A stretch of 41,999 nucleotides of DNA from Pseudomonas sp. 10-1B (GTDB lineage Bacteria; Pseudomonadota; Gammaproteobacteria; Pseudomonadales; Pseudomonadaceae): contig NZ_JYKS01000062.1 in the NCBI RefSeq assembly GCF_000935045.1, forward strand, positions 1 to 41,999, given 5' to 3'. Below the pieces are notes generated by a model. That model had not been told where the DNA came from and did not search any database. It saw only the letters and a program-made list of their open reading frames with translations. This document shows, piece by piece, positions 34,090 to 41,752 of the stretch. A program made the translations under genes and the position numbers. Every line of letters starts with the position of its first letter. The first letter of the stretch is position 1.

Positions 34090-34118
34090 TTGCTTGTCCG
34101 CCCCGGCTTCTCTACAAT
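34090..34118 (+). promoter_or_regulatory. Sigma-70 promoter of the rpsF operon
   Basis: TTGCTT (34090-34095) and TACAAT (34113-34118) are 17 bases apart, a near-consensus sigma-70 promoter. The transcript would have a leader of about 115 bases before rpsF. Such leaders in other bacteria carry the S6:S18 autoregulatory structure; I did not fold this one. Confidence 0.75.
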
Positions 34119-34238
34119 TGCGCCCCTTGCCGAGCTGGCAGGCGCACATGTGCCTCCCCTCCGTGCAAGACATACAGTGTCATTCACTCCTTGTCTGACC
34201 AGATTCGCTGGCAGACTACTAACCCGTAAGGAGCATTC

Positions 34239-34664
34239 ATGCGTCATTACGAAATCATCTTCCTGGTTCACCCGGACCAGAGCGAGCAAGTCGGCGGCAT
34301 GGTTGAGCGTTACACCAAGCTGATCGAAGAAGATGGTGGCAAGATCCACCGCCTGGAAGACTGGGGCCGTCGTCAACTGGCCTACGCAATCAACAATGTT
34401 CACAAGGCTCACTACGTGATGCTGAACGTTGAGTGCACCGGCAAGGCCCTGGCCGAGCTGGAAGACAACTTCCGCTACAACGATGCCGTTATCCGTAACC
34501 TGGTCATCCGTCGCGACGAAGCCGTTACCGGCCAGTCCGAGATGCTGAAGGCTGAAGAAAACCGCAGCGAGCGCCGTGAGCGTCGTGAGCGTCCTGAGCA
34601 TGCTGAATCCGCCGACGGCGACGACAGCAATGACAGCGACTCCAGCGATAACGCTGACGAGTAA
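34239..34664 (+). CDS. rpsF: 30S ribosomal protein S6
   Basis: Binds with S18 in the central platform of the small subunit. The 141-residue protein begins MRHYEIIFLVHPDQSEQV and carries the conserved LEDWGRRQLAYAINN segment. The tail is rich in Arg/Glu, then Asp/Ser, and longer than the folded domain requires, as in other gamma-proteobacterial S6. TAAGGAGC precedes the ATG. It heads the rpsF-rpsR-DUF2232-rplI operon. Confidence 0.98.
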   Translation: MRHYEIIFLVHPDQSEQVGGMVERYTKLIEEDGGKIHRLEDWGRRQLAYAINNVHKAHYVMLNVECTGKALAELEDNFRYNDAVIRNLVIRRDEAVTGQSEMLKAEENRSERRERRERPEHAESADGDDSNDSDSSDNADE

Positions 34665-34692
34665 TCCACGGACCTTTAGAGGAGCCTATTAA

Positions 34693-34923
34693 ATGGCACG
34701 TTTCTTCCGTCGTCGTAAATTCTGCCGCTTCACTGCTGAAGACGTGAAAGAGATCGACTTCAAAGATCTCAACACCCTGAAAGCTTACGTATCCGAAACC
34801 GGCAAGATCGTTCCAAGCCGTATCACCGGTACCAAAGCTCGTTATCAGCGTCAGCTGGCTACCGCTATCAAGCGCGCCCGCTTCCTGGCCCTGCTGCCCT
34901 ACACCGACAGCCACGGCCGCTGA
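34693..34923 (+). CDS. rpsR: 30S ribosomal protein S18
   Basis: Basic 76-residue protein of the small-subunit platform, partner of S6. MARFFRRRKFCRF, DFKDLNTLKAYVSETGKIVPSR and the RQLATAIKRARFLALLPY segment are standard. GAGGAGCC precedes the ATG, 28 bases after rpsF. Confidence 0.99.
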   Translation: MARFFRRRKFCRFTAEDVKEIDFKDLNTLKAYVSETGKIVPSRITGTKARYQRQLATAIKRARFLALLPYTDSHGR

Positions 34924-34956
34924 GACCGGGTCGTCGACAAGCAGTAAGGGATTAGC

Positions 34957-35820
34957 ATGCGAGCGTTAGCAAGTTTCATCATGCGCGGTCGTGTGCAGGC
35001 CACCCTGGTGGTGGTCATCAGCGCGGTACTGCCGCTGCTGTTCTGGTTGAGTGCCGCTGCCGGCAGCCTTGTGCTGCTGCGGCGTGGGTTCAAGGATGCT
35101 ACTACGGTCATCGCCGGCGGCCTGCTGGCCGGGCTGGCCGTGTGGGTCATGGGCGATCCCATCACCTTTCTGGTGATTGCGGGTGCCCTGGCCTTGGCCG
35201 CCATGTTGCGTGCCGAGCATCCCTGGAGTCGGGTGTTGCTCGCCAGTGCCGTGTTCGCCGTGGCTTTCAGCCTCGTGCTCGATCTGGCGCTGGCGCAAAC
35301 CTTCGATGCGCTGGCCAAGGCGTTTGCCGAGGCCATGCCGAAAATCGAAGGGCAACCGGTGCTCTCCGGTGAGCTGATCCGCCCTGTGCTGGTCGCTTCC
35401 ACAGCAGTGACGGTGCAATTGTTCAGTGTGCTGGCGTTGATGCTGGCGCGCTATTGGCAGGCAGCGTTGTACAACCCTGGAGGCTTCGGTCGCGAGTTTC
35501 GCGAACTGAAGTTGCCGAAACAGACCATGGCGGTCTTGGTGGCAGTGATGGTGGTGGCGCCGTTCATCGGGCCGCAGTTCATCATCCTGGCATCGGCTTC
35601 CAGCCTGGTACTGGTGCTGGCCGGCATCGCCTTGATGCACGGGCTGGTGGCACAGGGCCGACTGGCTGGTTTCTGGCTGGTGGGTATGTACGTGACGTTG
35701 CCGCTGATCATGCAGCTGATTTATCCGTTGCTGGTGGTTTTGGCCATTGTCGACAGCCTGATTGATTTTCGCGGTCGCAAGTCCCCCAAGGGGAATGACT
35801 CCGCGAACGGTGAAGGTTAA
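34957..35820 (+). CDS. DUF2232-like integral membrane protein
   Basis: Predicted inner-membrane protein of 287 residues with about eight hydrophobic segments and short loops. It sits between rpsR and rplI, as in other pseudomonads, where the corresponding protein is of unknown function. I assign the DUF2232 type from position and topology, not from a profile search. The ATG at 34957 starts [12 protein letters not shown], a positively charged start suited to inward orientation; AAGGGAT lies upstream. Co-expression with ribosomal proteins does not by itself show a translational role. Confidence 0.8.
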
Positions 35821-35840
35821 AAGTTAAGAGGTTTTACCAA

Positions 35841-36287
35841 ATGGAACTGATCCTGCTGGAAAAAGTCGCTAACCTGGGCAACCTGGGCGACAAAGTAAAA
35901 GTTAAGGCTGGTTACGGCCGTAACTTCCTGCTGCCATTCGGCAAGGCCACCGTTGCCAACGCCGCCAACCTGGCTGCGTTCGAAGAGCGTCGCGCCGAGC
36001 TGGAAAAAGCAGCCGCTGACAAGAAAGCTTCGGCTGAAAGCCGCGCTGCCCAACTGGCCGAGCTGGAAGTGACCATCACTGCCACCGCTGGCGACGAAGG
36101 CAAGCTGTTCGGTTCGATCGGCACCCACGACATCGCTGACGCCCTGACCGCCTCCGGCGTTGAAGTGGCCAAGGCTGAAGTTCGTCTGCCGAACGGCACC
36201 ATCCGTCAGGTTGGCGAATACGACGTAGCCGTGCACCTGCACAGCGACGTTGAAGCCACCGTACGCGTGGTTGTCGTAGCTGCCTAA
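35841..36287 (+). CDS. rplI: 50S ribosomal protein L9
   Basis: 148-residue L9 with the N-terminal RNA-binding domain ([32 protein letters not shown] is the classic signature region), a long connecting helix (about 40-75) and the C-terminal domain. AAGAGG lies before the ATG. The terminator at 36333 separates it from dnaB. Confidence 0.99.
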
Positions 36288-36332
36288 GCTGCGCTGACTG
36301 GCTGGCTCCTTGCGGGCCAGGCGGTTAACATC

Positions 36333-36375
36333 GGGCACGGTCCTGTTTTCGACAGGCCGTGCCCTTTGTCTTTTT
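36333..36375 (+). terminator. Terminator between rplI and dnaB
   Basis: GGGCACGGTCCTG pairs with CAGGCCGTGCCC (one bulge) and is followed by TTTGTCTTTTT. It ends the ribosomal-protein operon; dnaB starts 26 bases later. Confidence 0.88.
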
Positions 36376-36400
36376 CGTACTCCAGAATTCTTTCGTGGCC

Positions 36401-37798
36401 ATGAACGAGATCACCACTTCCGAACAGCTAGACCTGCAAACCGCAGCCCTGAAGGTGCCGCCGCATTCCATCGAGGCCGAACAGGCCGTGCTCGGTGGCC
36501 TGATGCTGGACAACAACGCCTGGGAGCGGGTGCTGGACCAGGTGTCGGACGGCGATTTCTACCGGCATGACCACCGCTTGATCTTCCGTGCCGTGCACAA
36601 GTTGGCCGACGCCAACCAGCCATTCGACGTGGTGACTTTGCACGAGCAGTTGGACAAGGAAGGTTTGTCTTCGCAAGTGGGCGGCCTGGCGTACCTGGCC
36701 GAACTGGCCAAGAACACCCCGTCGGTGGCCAACATCAAGGCCTACGCCGCGATCATTCGCGAGCGGGCCACGCTGCGCCAGCTGATCAGCATCAGTACCG
36801 ACATCGCCGATAATGCCTTCAACCCGCAAGGGCGTAACGCCGAAGAAATCCTCGACGATGCCGAGCGGCAGATCTTTCAGATCGCCGAGGCCCGGCCGAA
36901 AACCGGCGGCCCGGTAGGCGTCAACGAGCTGTTGACCATGGCCATCGACCGCATCGACACGCTGTTCAACTCCGACAGCGACATCACCGGTGTGTCGACC
37001 GGTTTCACCGACCTGGACGAGAAGACCAGCGGCCTGCAGGCTGCCGACCTGATCATCGTCGCCGGTCGTCCGTCGATGGGTAAGACCACCTTCGCCATGA
37101 ACCTGGTGGAGAACGCCGTGCTGCGTACCGATAAGGCGGTGCTGGTGTTCTCCCTCGAGATGCCTGGTGAATCGCTGATCATGCGTATGCTTTCGTCGCT
37201 TGGCCGTATCGACCAGACCAAGGTGCGTTCCGGCCAGCTGGACGATGACGACTGGCCGCGCCTGACCTCGGCGGTGAACCTGCTCAACGACCGCAAGCTG
37301 TTCATCGACGATACCGCCGGCATCAGCCCCTCGGAAATGCGCGCGCGTACCCGCCGCCTGGCCCGTGAGCACGGCGAAATCGCCATGATCATGGTCGACT
37401 ACCTGCAGCTGATGCAGATCCCGGGCTCGGCTGGTGACAACCGTACCAACGAAATTTCCGAGATCTCTCGCTCGCTCAAGGCCCTGGCCAAGGAGTTCAA
37501 CTGCCCGGTCATCGCCCTGTCGCAGCTGAACCGCTCTCTGGAACAGCGCCCGAACAAACGCCCTGTGAACTCCGACTTGCGTGAATCCGGTGCGATCGAA
37601 CAGGACGCCGACGTGATCATGTTCGTGTACCGCGACGAGGTGTACCACCCTGAGACCGAGCACAAGGGCGTGGCGGAAATCATCATCGGTAAGCAGCGTA
37701 ACGGCCCCATCGGCTTCGTGCGCCTGGCGTTTATCGGTAAGTACACCCGCTTTGAGAACCTTGCGCCGGGGATGTACAACTTCGACGATGACGAGTAA
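36401..37798 (+). CDS. dnaB: Replicative DNA helicase DnaB
   Basis: Hexameric 5'-to-3' helicase of the replication fork. The 465-residue protein has the N-terminal collar domain (about 15-115; PHSIEAEQAVLGGLMLDN), a linker, and the RecA-like motor with the Walker A motif GRPSMGKTTF near 224-233, MIMVDYLQLMQ (Walker B) and the SQLNRSLEQRPNKRP and LRESGAIEQDADVI motifs. The ATG at 36401 (MNEITTSEQ) is preferred over the upstream in-frame ATG at 36359, which lies in the terminator. No intein interrupts it. It is the last conserved gene before the accessory region. Confidence 0.98.
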   Translation: MNEITTSEQLDLQTAALKVPPHSIEAEQAVLGGLMLDNNAWERVLDQVSDGDFYRHDHRLIFRAVHKLADANQPFDVVTLHEQLDKEGLSSQVGGLAYLAELAKNTPSVANIKAYAAIIRERATLRQLISISTDIADNAFNPQGRNAEEILDDAERQIFQIAEARPKTGGPVGVNELLTMAIDRIDTLFNSDSDITGVSTGFTDLDEKTSGLQAADLIIVAGRPSMGKTTFAMNLVENAVLRTDKAVLVFSLEMPGESLIMRMLSSLGRIDQTKVRSGQLDDDDWPRLTSAVNLLNDRKLFIDDTAGISPSEMRARTRRLAREHGEIAMIMVDYLQLMQIPGSAGDNRTNEISEISRSLKALAKEFNCPVIALSQLNRSLEQRPNKRPVNSDLRESGAIEQDADVIMFVYRDEVYHPETEHKGVAEIIIGKQRNGPIGFVRLAFIGKYTRFENLAPGMYNFDDDE

Positions 37799-37847
37799 CG
37801 GCCGTTCTCATTACGCTGCGCATAACTCACTGCGTTAGCAGGGACCC

Positions 37848-38049
37848 TGTGGGAGCGGCTTCAGCCGCGAAGAATCCAGCGCGGTAGCTGGCACCGGCTA
37901 CGCCGGTATTCGCGGCTAAAGCCGCTCCCACAGGTACAGCGTTAACTCGAGGCCGGCGCAGTACCTGTGGGAGCGGGCGAGCCCGCGAAGCAGGCAATGC
38001 GATTTATGGCACCGGCTGCGCCAGTGATCGCCGGCAACCAGCTCCCACA
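37848..38049. repeat. REP cluster between dnaB and the accessory locus
   Basis: Four REP units: 37848-37871 and 37909-37932 form an opposed pair (GTGGGAGCGGCTTCAGCCGCG / CGCGGCTAAAGCCGCTCCCAC), 37965-37988 is a GAGCGGGCGAGCCCGCG unit, and 38028-38049 is a degenerate GATCGCCGGCAACCAGCTCCCACA unit. They mark the border between the conserved core and the minus-strand accessory genes. Confidence 0.85.
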
Positions 38050-38074
38050 AGCTAGCGCCGGCTAGCTCAATGTT

Positions 38075-39697
38075 CTAAGAAGCGATCTCCGCTTGCACTT
38101 GGCTGATGATCCGCCCCTCGCTCATGCTGATAACCCGGTCAAGCCGCGACAGCGCGCTCTGATCATGTGTCACGCAAATTAGCCCTTTCCCTTGGAATGC
38201 TTCGAACAACAGATCCCAGGTACGCTCAGCCGACCTGACATCGAGCCCAGCTGTAGGTTCGTCAAAGAAATTGAATTCCCCAGGCTGGTTAAGAATGCGT
38301 AGCAGCGTCAGCCTGCGTGCTTCGCCGCCCGAAATCGATTCTGCGCGTGCATCCAGATCAAGTTCGTACCAGTCTTTGCTTAGGCCCAGTCGCTCAAGCC
38401 ATCCCTCGACTTGAGCCCGTTCATGCGCATACTCGAACAGCACCGCGCGGGGCAGTGGGCCTGGTATGAAGTGCGCATCTTGAGGGCAGAGCCGTAAGCG
38501 ACTGAACTGCTCATAAGCTTCGAGCCCAGCCAGGCACCTGCCGTGCAGGCGAACATGCTTGCGCAACTGGAACACCGTTCCGGCCAGTGCATGCAGAAGT
38601 GTCGATTTACCACATCCGCTTGGTCCGATCAGCGCGACCCGTTCTCCCTTGTGCAGTACCAAGGGTTCCTCGATTTGCAGTTGTACAGTATCTCGAGCGC
38701 TCAACTGGCATGGGGCGATGCTCAGGCCAGCGTCCTTGTCTTGGGACTTCGCCTCAGTAGTGCATGCCGGGCCGAACGAGGGGAGCTGGAGCCAGTGTTC
38801 GAGTTTGCGTTTGTCTAGCCGAAACTGGTCTAGCAATCGCCAGGCCTCAGCAAGTTGCGCAACCCCTGCCAGCAATCCGCTCACCAAGGTGAAGAGAGCA
38901 ACCAACTCGCCCAAGCTCAATTGCGGTGTTGCCAGAGCCTGATCATGGATACCCCACATGAGCAAACCGCCACTGCCCAGGCCTATGAACAGGGTGCGCA
39001 GGCTCTGAATCCAACCCCCACTGTGAGCTACCTGCACTGCTGAGTCGGCATAGTGCGAAAGTGTCTGGTTGACCGGGAGCATTGCGGCATCCTCGGCCTT
39101 TTCCAGTTTGACCGTTGCCGCGCTGGCGAAGGTATCCACCCATTGTTCCGCCAGTTCATCCTCGCGCGCGTTCACTGCCTCGATATGTGGCCGGCGCCAG
39201 CGCACCAGGCGATCGTTGGCCCACAGGTAGGCCAGGCTCAAAGGGATGAGGCCGATCAATACCGAAGTAGCCCCCAGGTAAGCGAAGAGCGTTATCAGCA
39301 CTGCAGCTTCGGCCAGCACCGGCCATGCCGAGCCAATTAGAAAGCCTAACCACCGCTCCTGTGCGGTAATGCCCCTATCCAGCACTTTTACCAGTGTTCC
39401 GCCATGGAGTTGTCCATAGGCCTCGAAGCGCTTGTCCAGCAATTCGCGGCACCATCGGATGGAAAGTTGCTTCACGCGTTCCTGGCAGAGCCGCGCCAGG
39501 CACCAGGCTTGTAGAGGGATCATTGAGGCTTGCAATGCGACAAGGCATATGAAGGCTCCGAGCAGAAGCTGGGTAGATGCGGCTGAGGTGGCCAGGTTGT
39601 CAATGATGTCGGCCAAGACAAGAGCAGGTACGACGGTCGCGATTTTCAGGAGCAGTGTCGCGCCTAGGGCAGCGAGAATTCCTCTATAGATTTGCAT
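38075..39697 (-). CDS. ABC exporter (fused membrane and ATPase domains) of the putative RiPP locus
   Basis: 540-residue half-transporter. An exporter-type membrane domain with about five to six segments (about 8-295) precedes one nucleotide-binding domain (about 330-535). Walker A GPSGCGKST has its lysine at about 364; the signature is SISGGEARR near 455, Walker B is FNFFDEPTAG near 478, and the H-loop is CVTHD. All ATPase motifs look intact. There is no N-terminal C39 peptidase domain, so leader removal is not built into this transporter. The ATG at 39697 lies one base after the YcaO-region stop (TGACATG), indicating translational coupling. The likely role, export of a modified peptide or self-protection, is inferred from the neighbours; CydDC-like exporters are an alternative. 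Confidence 0.85.
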   Translation of the reverse strand: MQIYRGILAALGATLLLKIATVVPALVLADIIDNLATSAASTQLLLGAFICLVALQASMIPLQAWCLARLCQERVKQLSIRWCRELLDKRFEAYGQLHGGTLVKVLDRGITAQERWLGFLIGSAWPVLAEAAVLITLFAYLGATSVLIGLIPLSLAYLWANDRLVRWRRPHIEAVNAREDELAEQWVDTFASAATVKLEKAEDAAMLPVNQTLSHYADSAVQVAHSGGWIQSLRTLFIGLGSGGLLMWGIHDQALATPQLSLGELVALFTLVSGLLAGVAQLAEAWRLLDQFRLDKRKLEHWLQLPSFGPACTTEAKSQDKDAGLSIAPCQLSARDTVQLQIEEPLVLHKGERVALIGPSGCGKSTLLHALAGTVFQLRKHVRLHGRCLAGLEAYEQFSRLRLCPQDAHFIPGPLPRAVLFEYAHERAQVEGWLERLGLSKDWYELDLDARAESISGGEARRLTLLRILNQPGEFNFFDEPTAGLDVRSAERTWDLLFEAFQGKGLICVTHDQSALSRLDRVISMSEGRIISQVQAEIAS

Positions 39698-39698
39698 G

Positions 39699-40166
39699 TC
39701 ATTGCCTTATGCCTTTGAGTGCACTCTGTGGCGCGACTGGAATACCTGATCTGATCAGGTGGAAGCGTTCAAGTCCGGGTATGAATACCTGAACAACCGT
39801 AGCGAGATTCGGGTGCTCATAAAGTGTGCGATAGAATGCGACCTTATTATGTTTTTCCAAGTTGATCAGTGTTCGCTTGACTTGCCCGCGCACGCTGAGA
39901 TCGGTACGCGGAGGGTGAAAAGCGGGTACAGCATATGTGGGGCATGGGTGTAGAAGTGCTGAAAGGCGGGTTGAATTAGTAAGCATTTTTTCAGCAGAGA
40001 GATCTTCTTGTTTTTCTGTGGCCCCAGAAAGCTGCTCGCACTGAATCTGCTCCGTTACGGCGCGGTACATTGCAATGGAGGGGTTGGTGGAGCTGCCGGA
40101 GCCTATGCTGCTGAGTGAACCTTCTTTTTTACTAGGAGAAACAGCAATGCTCGGTATCATGGGCAA
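39699..40166 (-). pseudogene. YcaO-family protein, C-terminal part (second frame)
   Basis: Open frame of 155 codons from a TTG, continuous in this frame back to a TGA near 40220. It carries YcaO C-terminal features: IPSIAVSPSKKEG, GSGSSTNPSIAMYRAVTEQIQ (the RA-x-TE-x2-Q nucleotide-binding segment) and, near the end, VVQVFIPGLERFHLIRSGIPVAP. It ends without a PxPxP tail. The TTG lacks a ribosome binding site, so it is probably not translated alone but is the broken second half of the gene at 40132-40788, in the +1 frame relative to it. The stop is one base before the ABC exporter start. Confidence 0.75.
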
Positions 40167-40788
40167 ATGTTTCTTCCAAAAAGGAGCTCGAGGGTTGGTA
40201 AAGTTTGGGTGGGGAAGTCAGGCCACAAAGTGATAGGTAGTACATAGAAAGTGCGTGACGTTCGATAGCTTCATTGATGGCGTGGAGCAGAGCCTCGCTC
40301 TCCGTGCAGCCAAGTGCTGTGCCAGAGTTGGTCGCATATTTGGAAAGAAAGCCCGCTGCAGTTTTTTCGATTTCATCAATGTTTCTGGAGGAGGGGGCTA
40401 TCAATATCGCGGGAATGGCTATTTCGTCGTAGCTGTTCAATGCCTGAAGACTGAAATAAGGTATTCGGCAGTCAGGTGGTATAGATTTAAGGAGCCAATC
40501 GTCAAATGGGGCTATCGATTGCAAAATTATGTCGCTTTCTATGAGTGGTGGAGTGCTCTTGTCGACGAAGTAATGTTCTAGGCTCTCGGCAAGGGCTCCT
40601 AGCTCGCAATGCTCCCCTTTTCCTGCTCCGCAAGAGACTTCTTTGTAGGCACTGTCGTATAAGTGGCATGTGGCGACCAAGCTATTCTTTTTTGATAGTT
40701 TTGTTTTCCAATGAAGCCCTAAGTGATGATGCAACCTTGTCAGGCGGTTGTAAGCCTCTTCTATGGTTAGCTCGCGTTCGGTAATCAT
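40132..40788 (-). pseudogene. YcaO-family protein, N-terminal part (first frame)
   Basis: 218 codons from ATG at 40788, which follows a strong AAGGAG. YcaO signatures: GAGKGEHCELGALAESLEHY at 54-73 (ATP/Mg-binding), IPYFSLQALNSYDEIAIPA at 109-127, and TNSGTALGCTESEALLHAINEAIERHA at 153-179. YcaO enzymes use ATP to activate peptide amide bonds, forming azolines, thioamides or amidines. The frame ends in TAG at 40132 while the homologous C-terminal half continues in the +1 frame. The join would give about 362 residues, shorter than typical (380-450), with the shortage between IERHA and GSGSS. I favour an out-of-frame deletion or indel; a sequencing error or programmed shift at TCC-TAG-T is possible. 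DNA here is AT-rich compared with flanking core genes. Confidence 0.75.
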
Positions 40789-40807
40789 GCTCTGCTCCTT
40801 GGTAGAG

Positions 40808-40832
40808 CCAGAAGGGGCTAAGCCCCTTCTGG
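40808..40832 (-). other. Hairpin between the small peptide gene and YcaO
   Basis: CCAGAAGGGGCT and AGCCCCTTCTGG are exact 12-base complements around one base. On the minus strand no T run follows, so it is not a full terminator. In RiPP operons such a hairpin often lets the peptide mRNA be made in excess over the enzyme mRNA; that role is inferred. Confidence 0.75.
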
Positions 40833-40840
40833 TTTGTCAC

Positions 40841-40939
40841 TTACAGAAGGTTGAGAAATTCAACCTCGGACTCGGTGAATGTGTAGTTCATCACGCGCGG
40901 GATCTGCAGAGTGTGGATTTCAGAACGACGACGTCCCAT
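40841..40939 (-). CDS. 32-residue peptide, putative RiPP precursor
   Basis: 99-base ORF, ATG at 40939, TAA at 40841. AGGAGC sits 8-9 bases before the ATG, one of the best ribosome binding sites in this locus. The peptide begins MGRRRSEIHTLQIPR and ends TESEVEFLNLL: basic at the start, then acidic and hydrophobic. It has no cysteine; Ser/Thr are S6, T10, T20, T22 and S24. It is the first gene of the minus-strand locus and precedes the YcaO gene and exporter, the usual precursor position. Function is inferred from context only; I recognise no family. If a precursor, it has no GG-type leader cleavage site. Confidence 0.6.
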   Translation of the reverse strand: MGRRRSEIHTLQIPRVMNYTFTESEVEFLNLL

Positions 40940-40989
40940 GGCTAGTGCTCCTATAGAGTTGGTTTGAGTGCGCCTTTCAGCGCGTCACT

Positions 40990-41019
40990 GTTGTATCACT
41001 TGTTTTTTTATTGGTTCAA
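40990..41019 (-). promoter_or_regulatory. Candidate promoter of the RiPP-like locus
   Basis: On the minus strand TTGAAC (41019-41014) and TACAAC (40995-40990) are separated by 18 bases containing an A7 run. The 50-base distance to the peptide ATG is reasonable. The match to sigma-70 consensus is moderate. Confidence 0.5.
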
Positions 41020-41300
41020 GATCTGCTCGGGATTTGTTGAGGGAAGTTGGCGTAGGATTTTTTACTAAGACTTGAAGTTCGATTCCTACAATTCTTTAGG
41101 AGCTAGAAAAAATGTACTAATAATTAGCCGGTTAGCATTTTCTGAGGGTTGGAGAGGCTAAACATTTAGTAAAGATCTGAAGGGATTTCGATCGCTCAGC
41201 AGGGGGAGGGCGCGGTCCCCACGATCCCGCTTTTATTGAAGACAACCCGATGCAGGGGCAGATGCCTGCTGTAAGGCTTCATTGATATGTCGCCTGGATG
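41020..41300. other. Gene-poor AT-rich stretch
   Basis: No ORF with a plausible ribosome binding site lies here on either strand. The part 41030-41180 is AT-rich compared with the core genes and includes a short palindrome, CTAATAATTAG (41117-41127). It may be upstream control sequence for the peptide locus or the edge of acquired DNA. Confidence 0.5.
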
Positions 41301-41306
41301 GGCCCT

Positions 41307-41389
41307 TTCGCGGGCATGCCCGCTCCCACAGGTAGAGTGCAAGTCGCGAAATCTGTGGTGACCTTGTGGGAGCGGGCGTGCCCGCGAAG
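41307..41389. repeat. Inverted REP pair
   Basis: TTTCGCGGGCATGCCCGCTCCCACA (about 41307-41330) faces TTGTGGGAGCGGGCGTGCCCGCGAA (about 41364-41388). It separates the AT-rich locus from the next gene. Confidence 0.88.
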
Positions 41390-41430
41390 AGGCCCGCCCA
41401 GGCAGTCGAGAATTTCCAGGGGATTGAACA

Positions 41431-41694
41431 ATGACAACAGAAGACACCCAGTTCACTGTCGGCAAGACCACTTTTTACCAAGGCGAGAATGGCACCCACC
41501 CGCTGTTCCGCATCGAGCCCGGTATTCCCTGCAGGGATGCCCGCGAGCAGTCTTCGGAGTTGATGGGGTATGTGCGCGAATTGACCATCACCGGGTTGAT
41601 GGATGAGAAGCCGATGATGATCTGGGCTGCCCATTACCTGAGTGCGATGGTCAAGGTGCTGATGGATGATGCTGAGTTGGGGGGGAGGCAGTGA
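41431..41694 (+). CDS. DUF3077-like small protein
   Basis: 87-residue cytoplasmic protein with the pattern of small pseudomonad proteins annotated DUF3077: FRIEPGIPCRDAREQSSELMGYVRELT followed by a second helix ending in an Ala/Met-rich segment. Function unknown. The ATG at 41431 follows AGGGGA. It stands alone, after a REP pair and before the second long inverted-repeat element. The family call is from memory of similar proteins and is moderate. Confidence 0.65.
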   Translation: MTTEDTQFTVGKTTFYQGENGTHPLFRIEPGIPCRDAREQSSELMGYVRELTITGLMDEKPMMIWAAHYLSAMVKVLMDDAELGGRQ

Positions 41695-41752
41695 GGGTTT
41701 GGCTTCAAGTTGCATAAGGGCTGCCAGGTGTTCGCCGCAGCATTTTCAGCGC

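Noticed and set aside
41100..41200. Additional precursor peptides upstream of the 32-codon ORF
   Set aside because: The only minus-strand ATG frames here are about 13 codons or shorter and lack ribosome binding sites.
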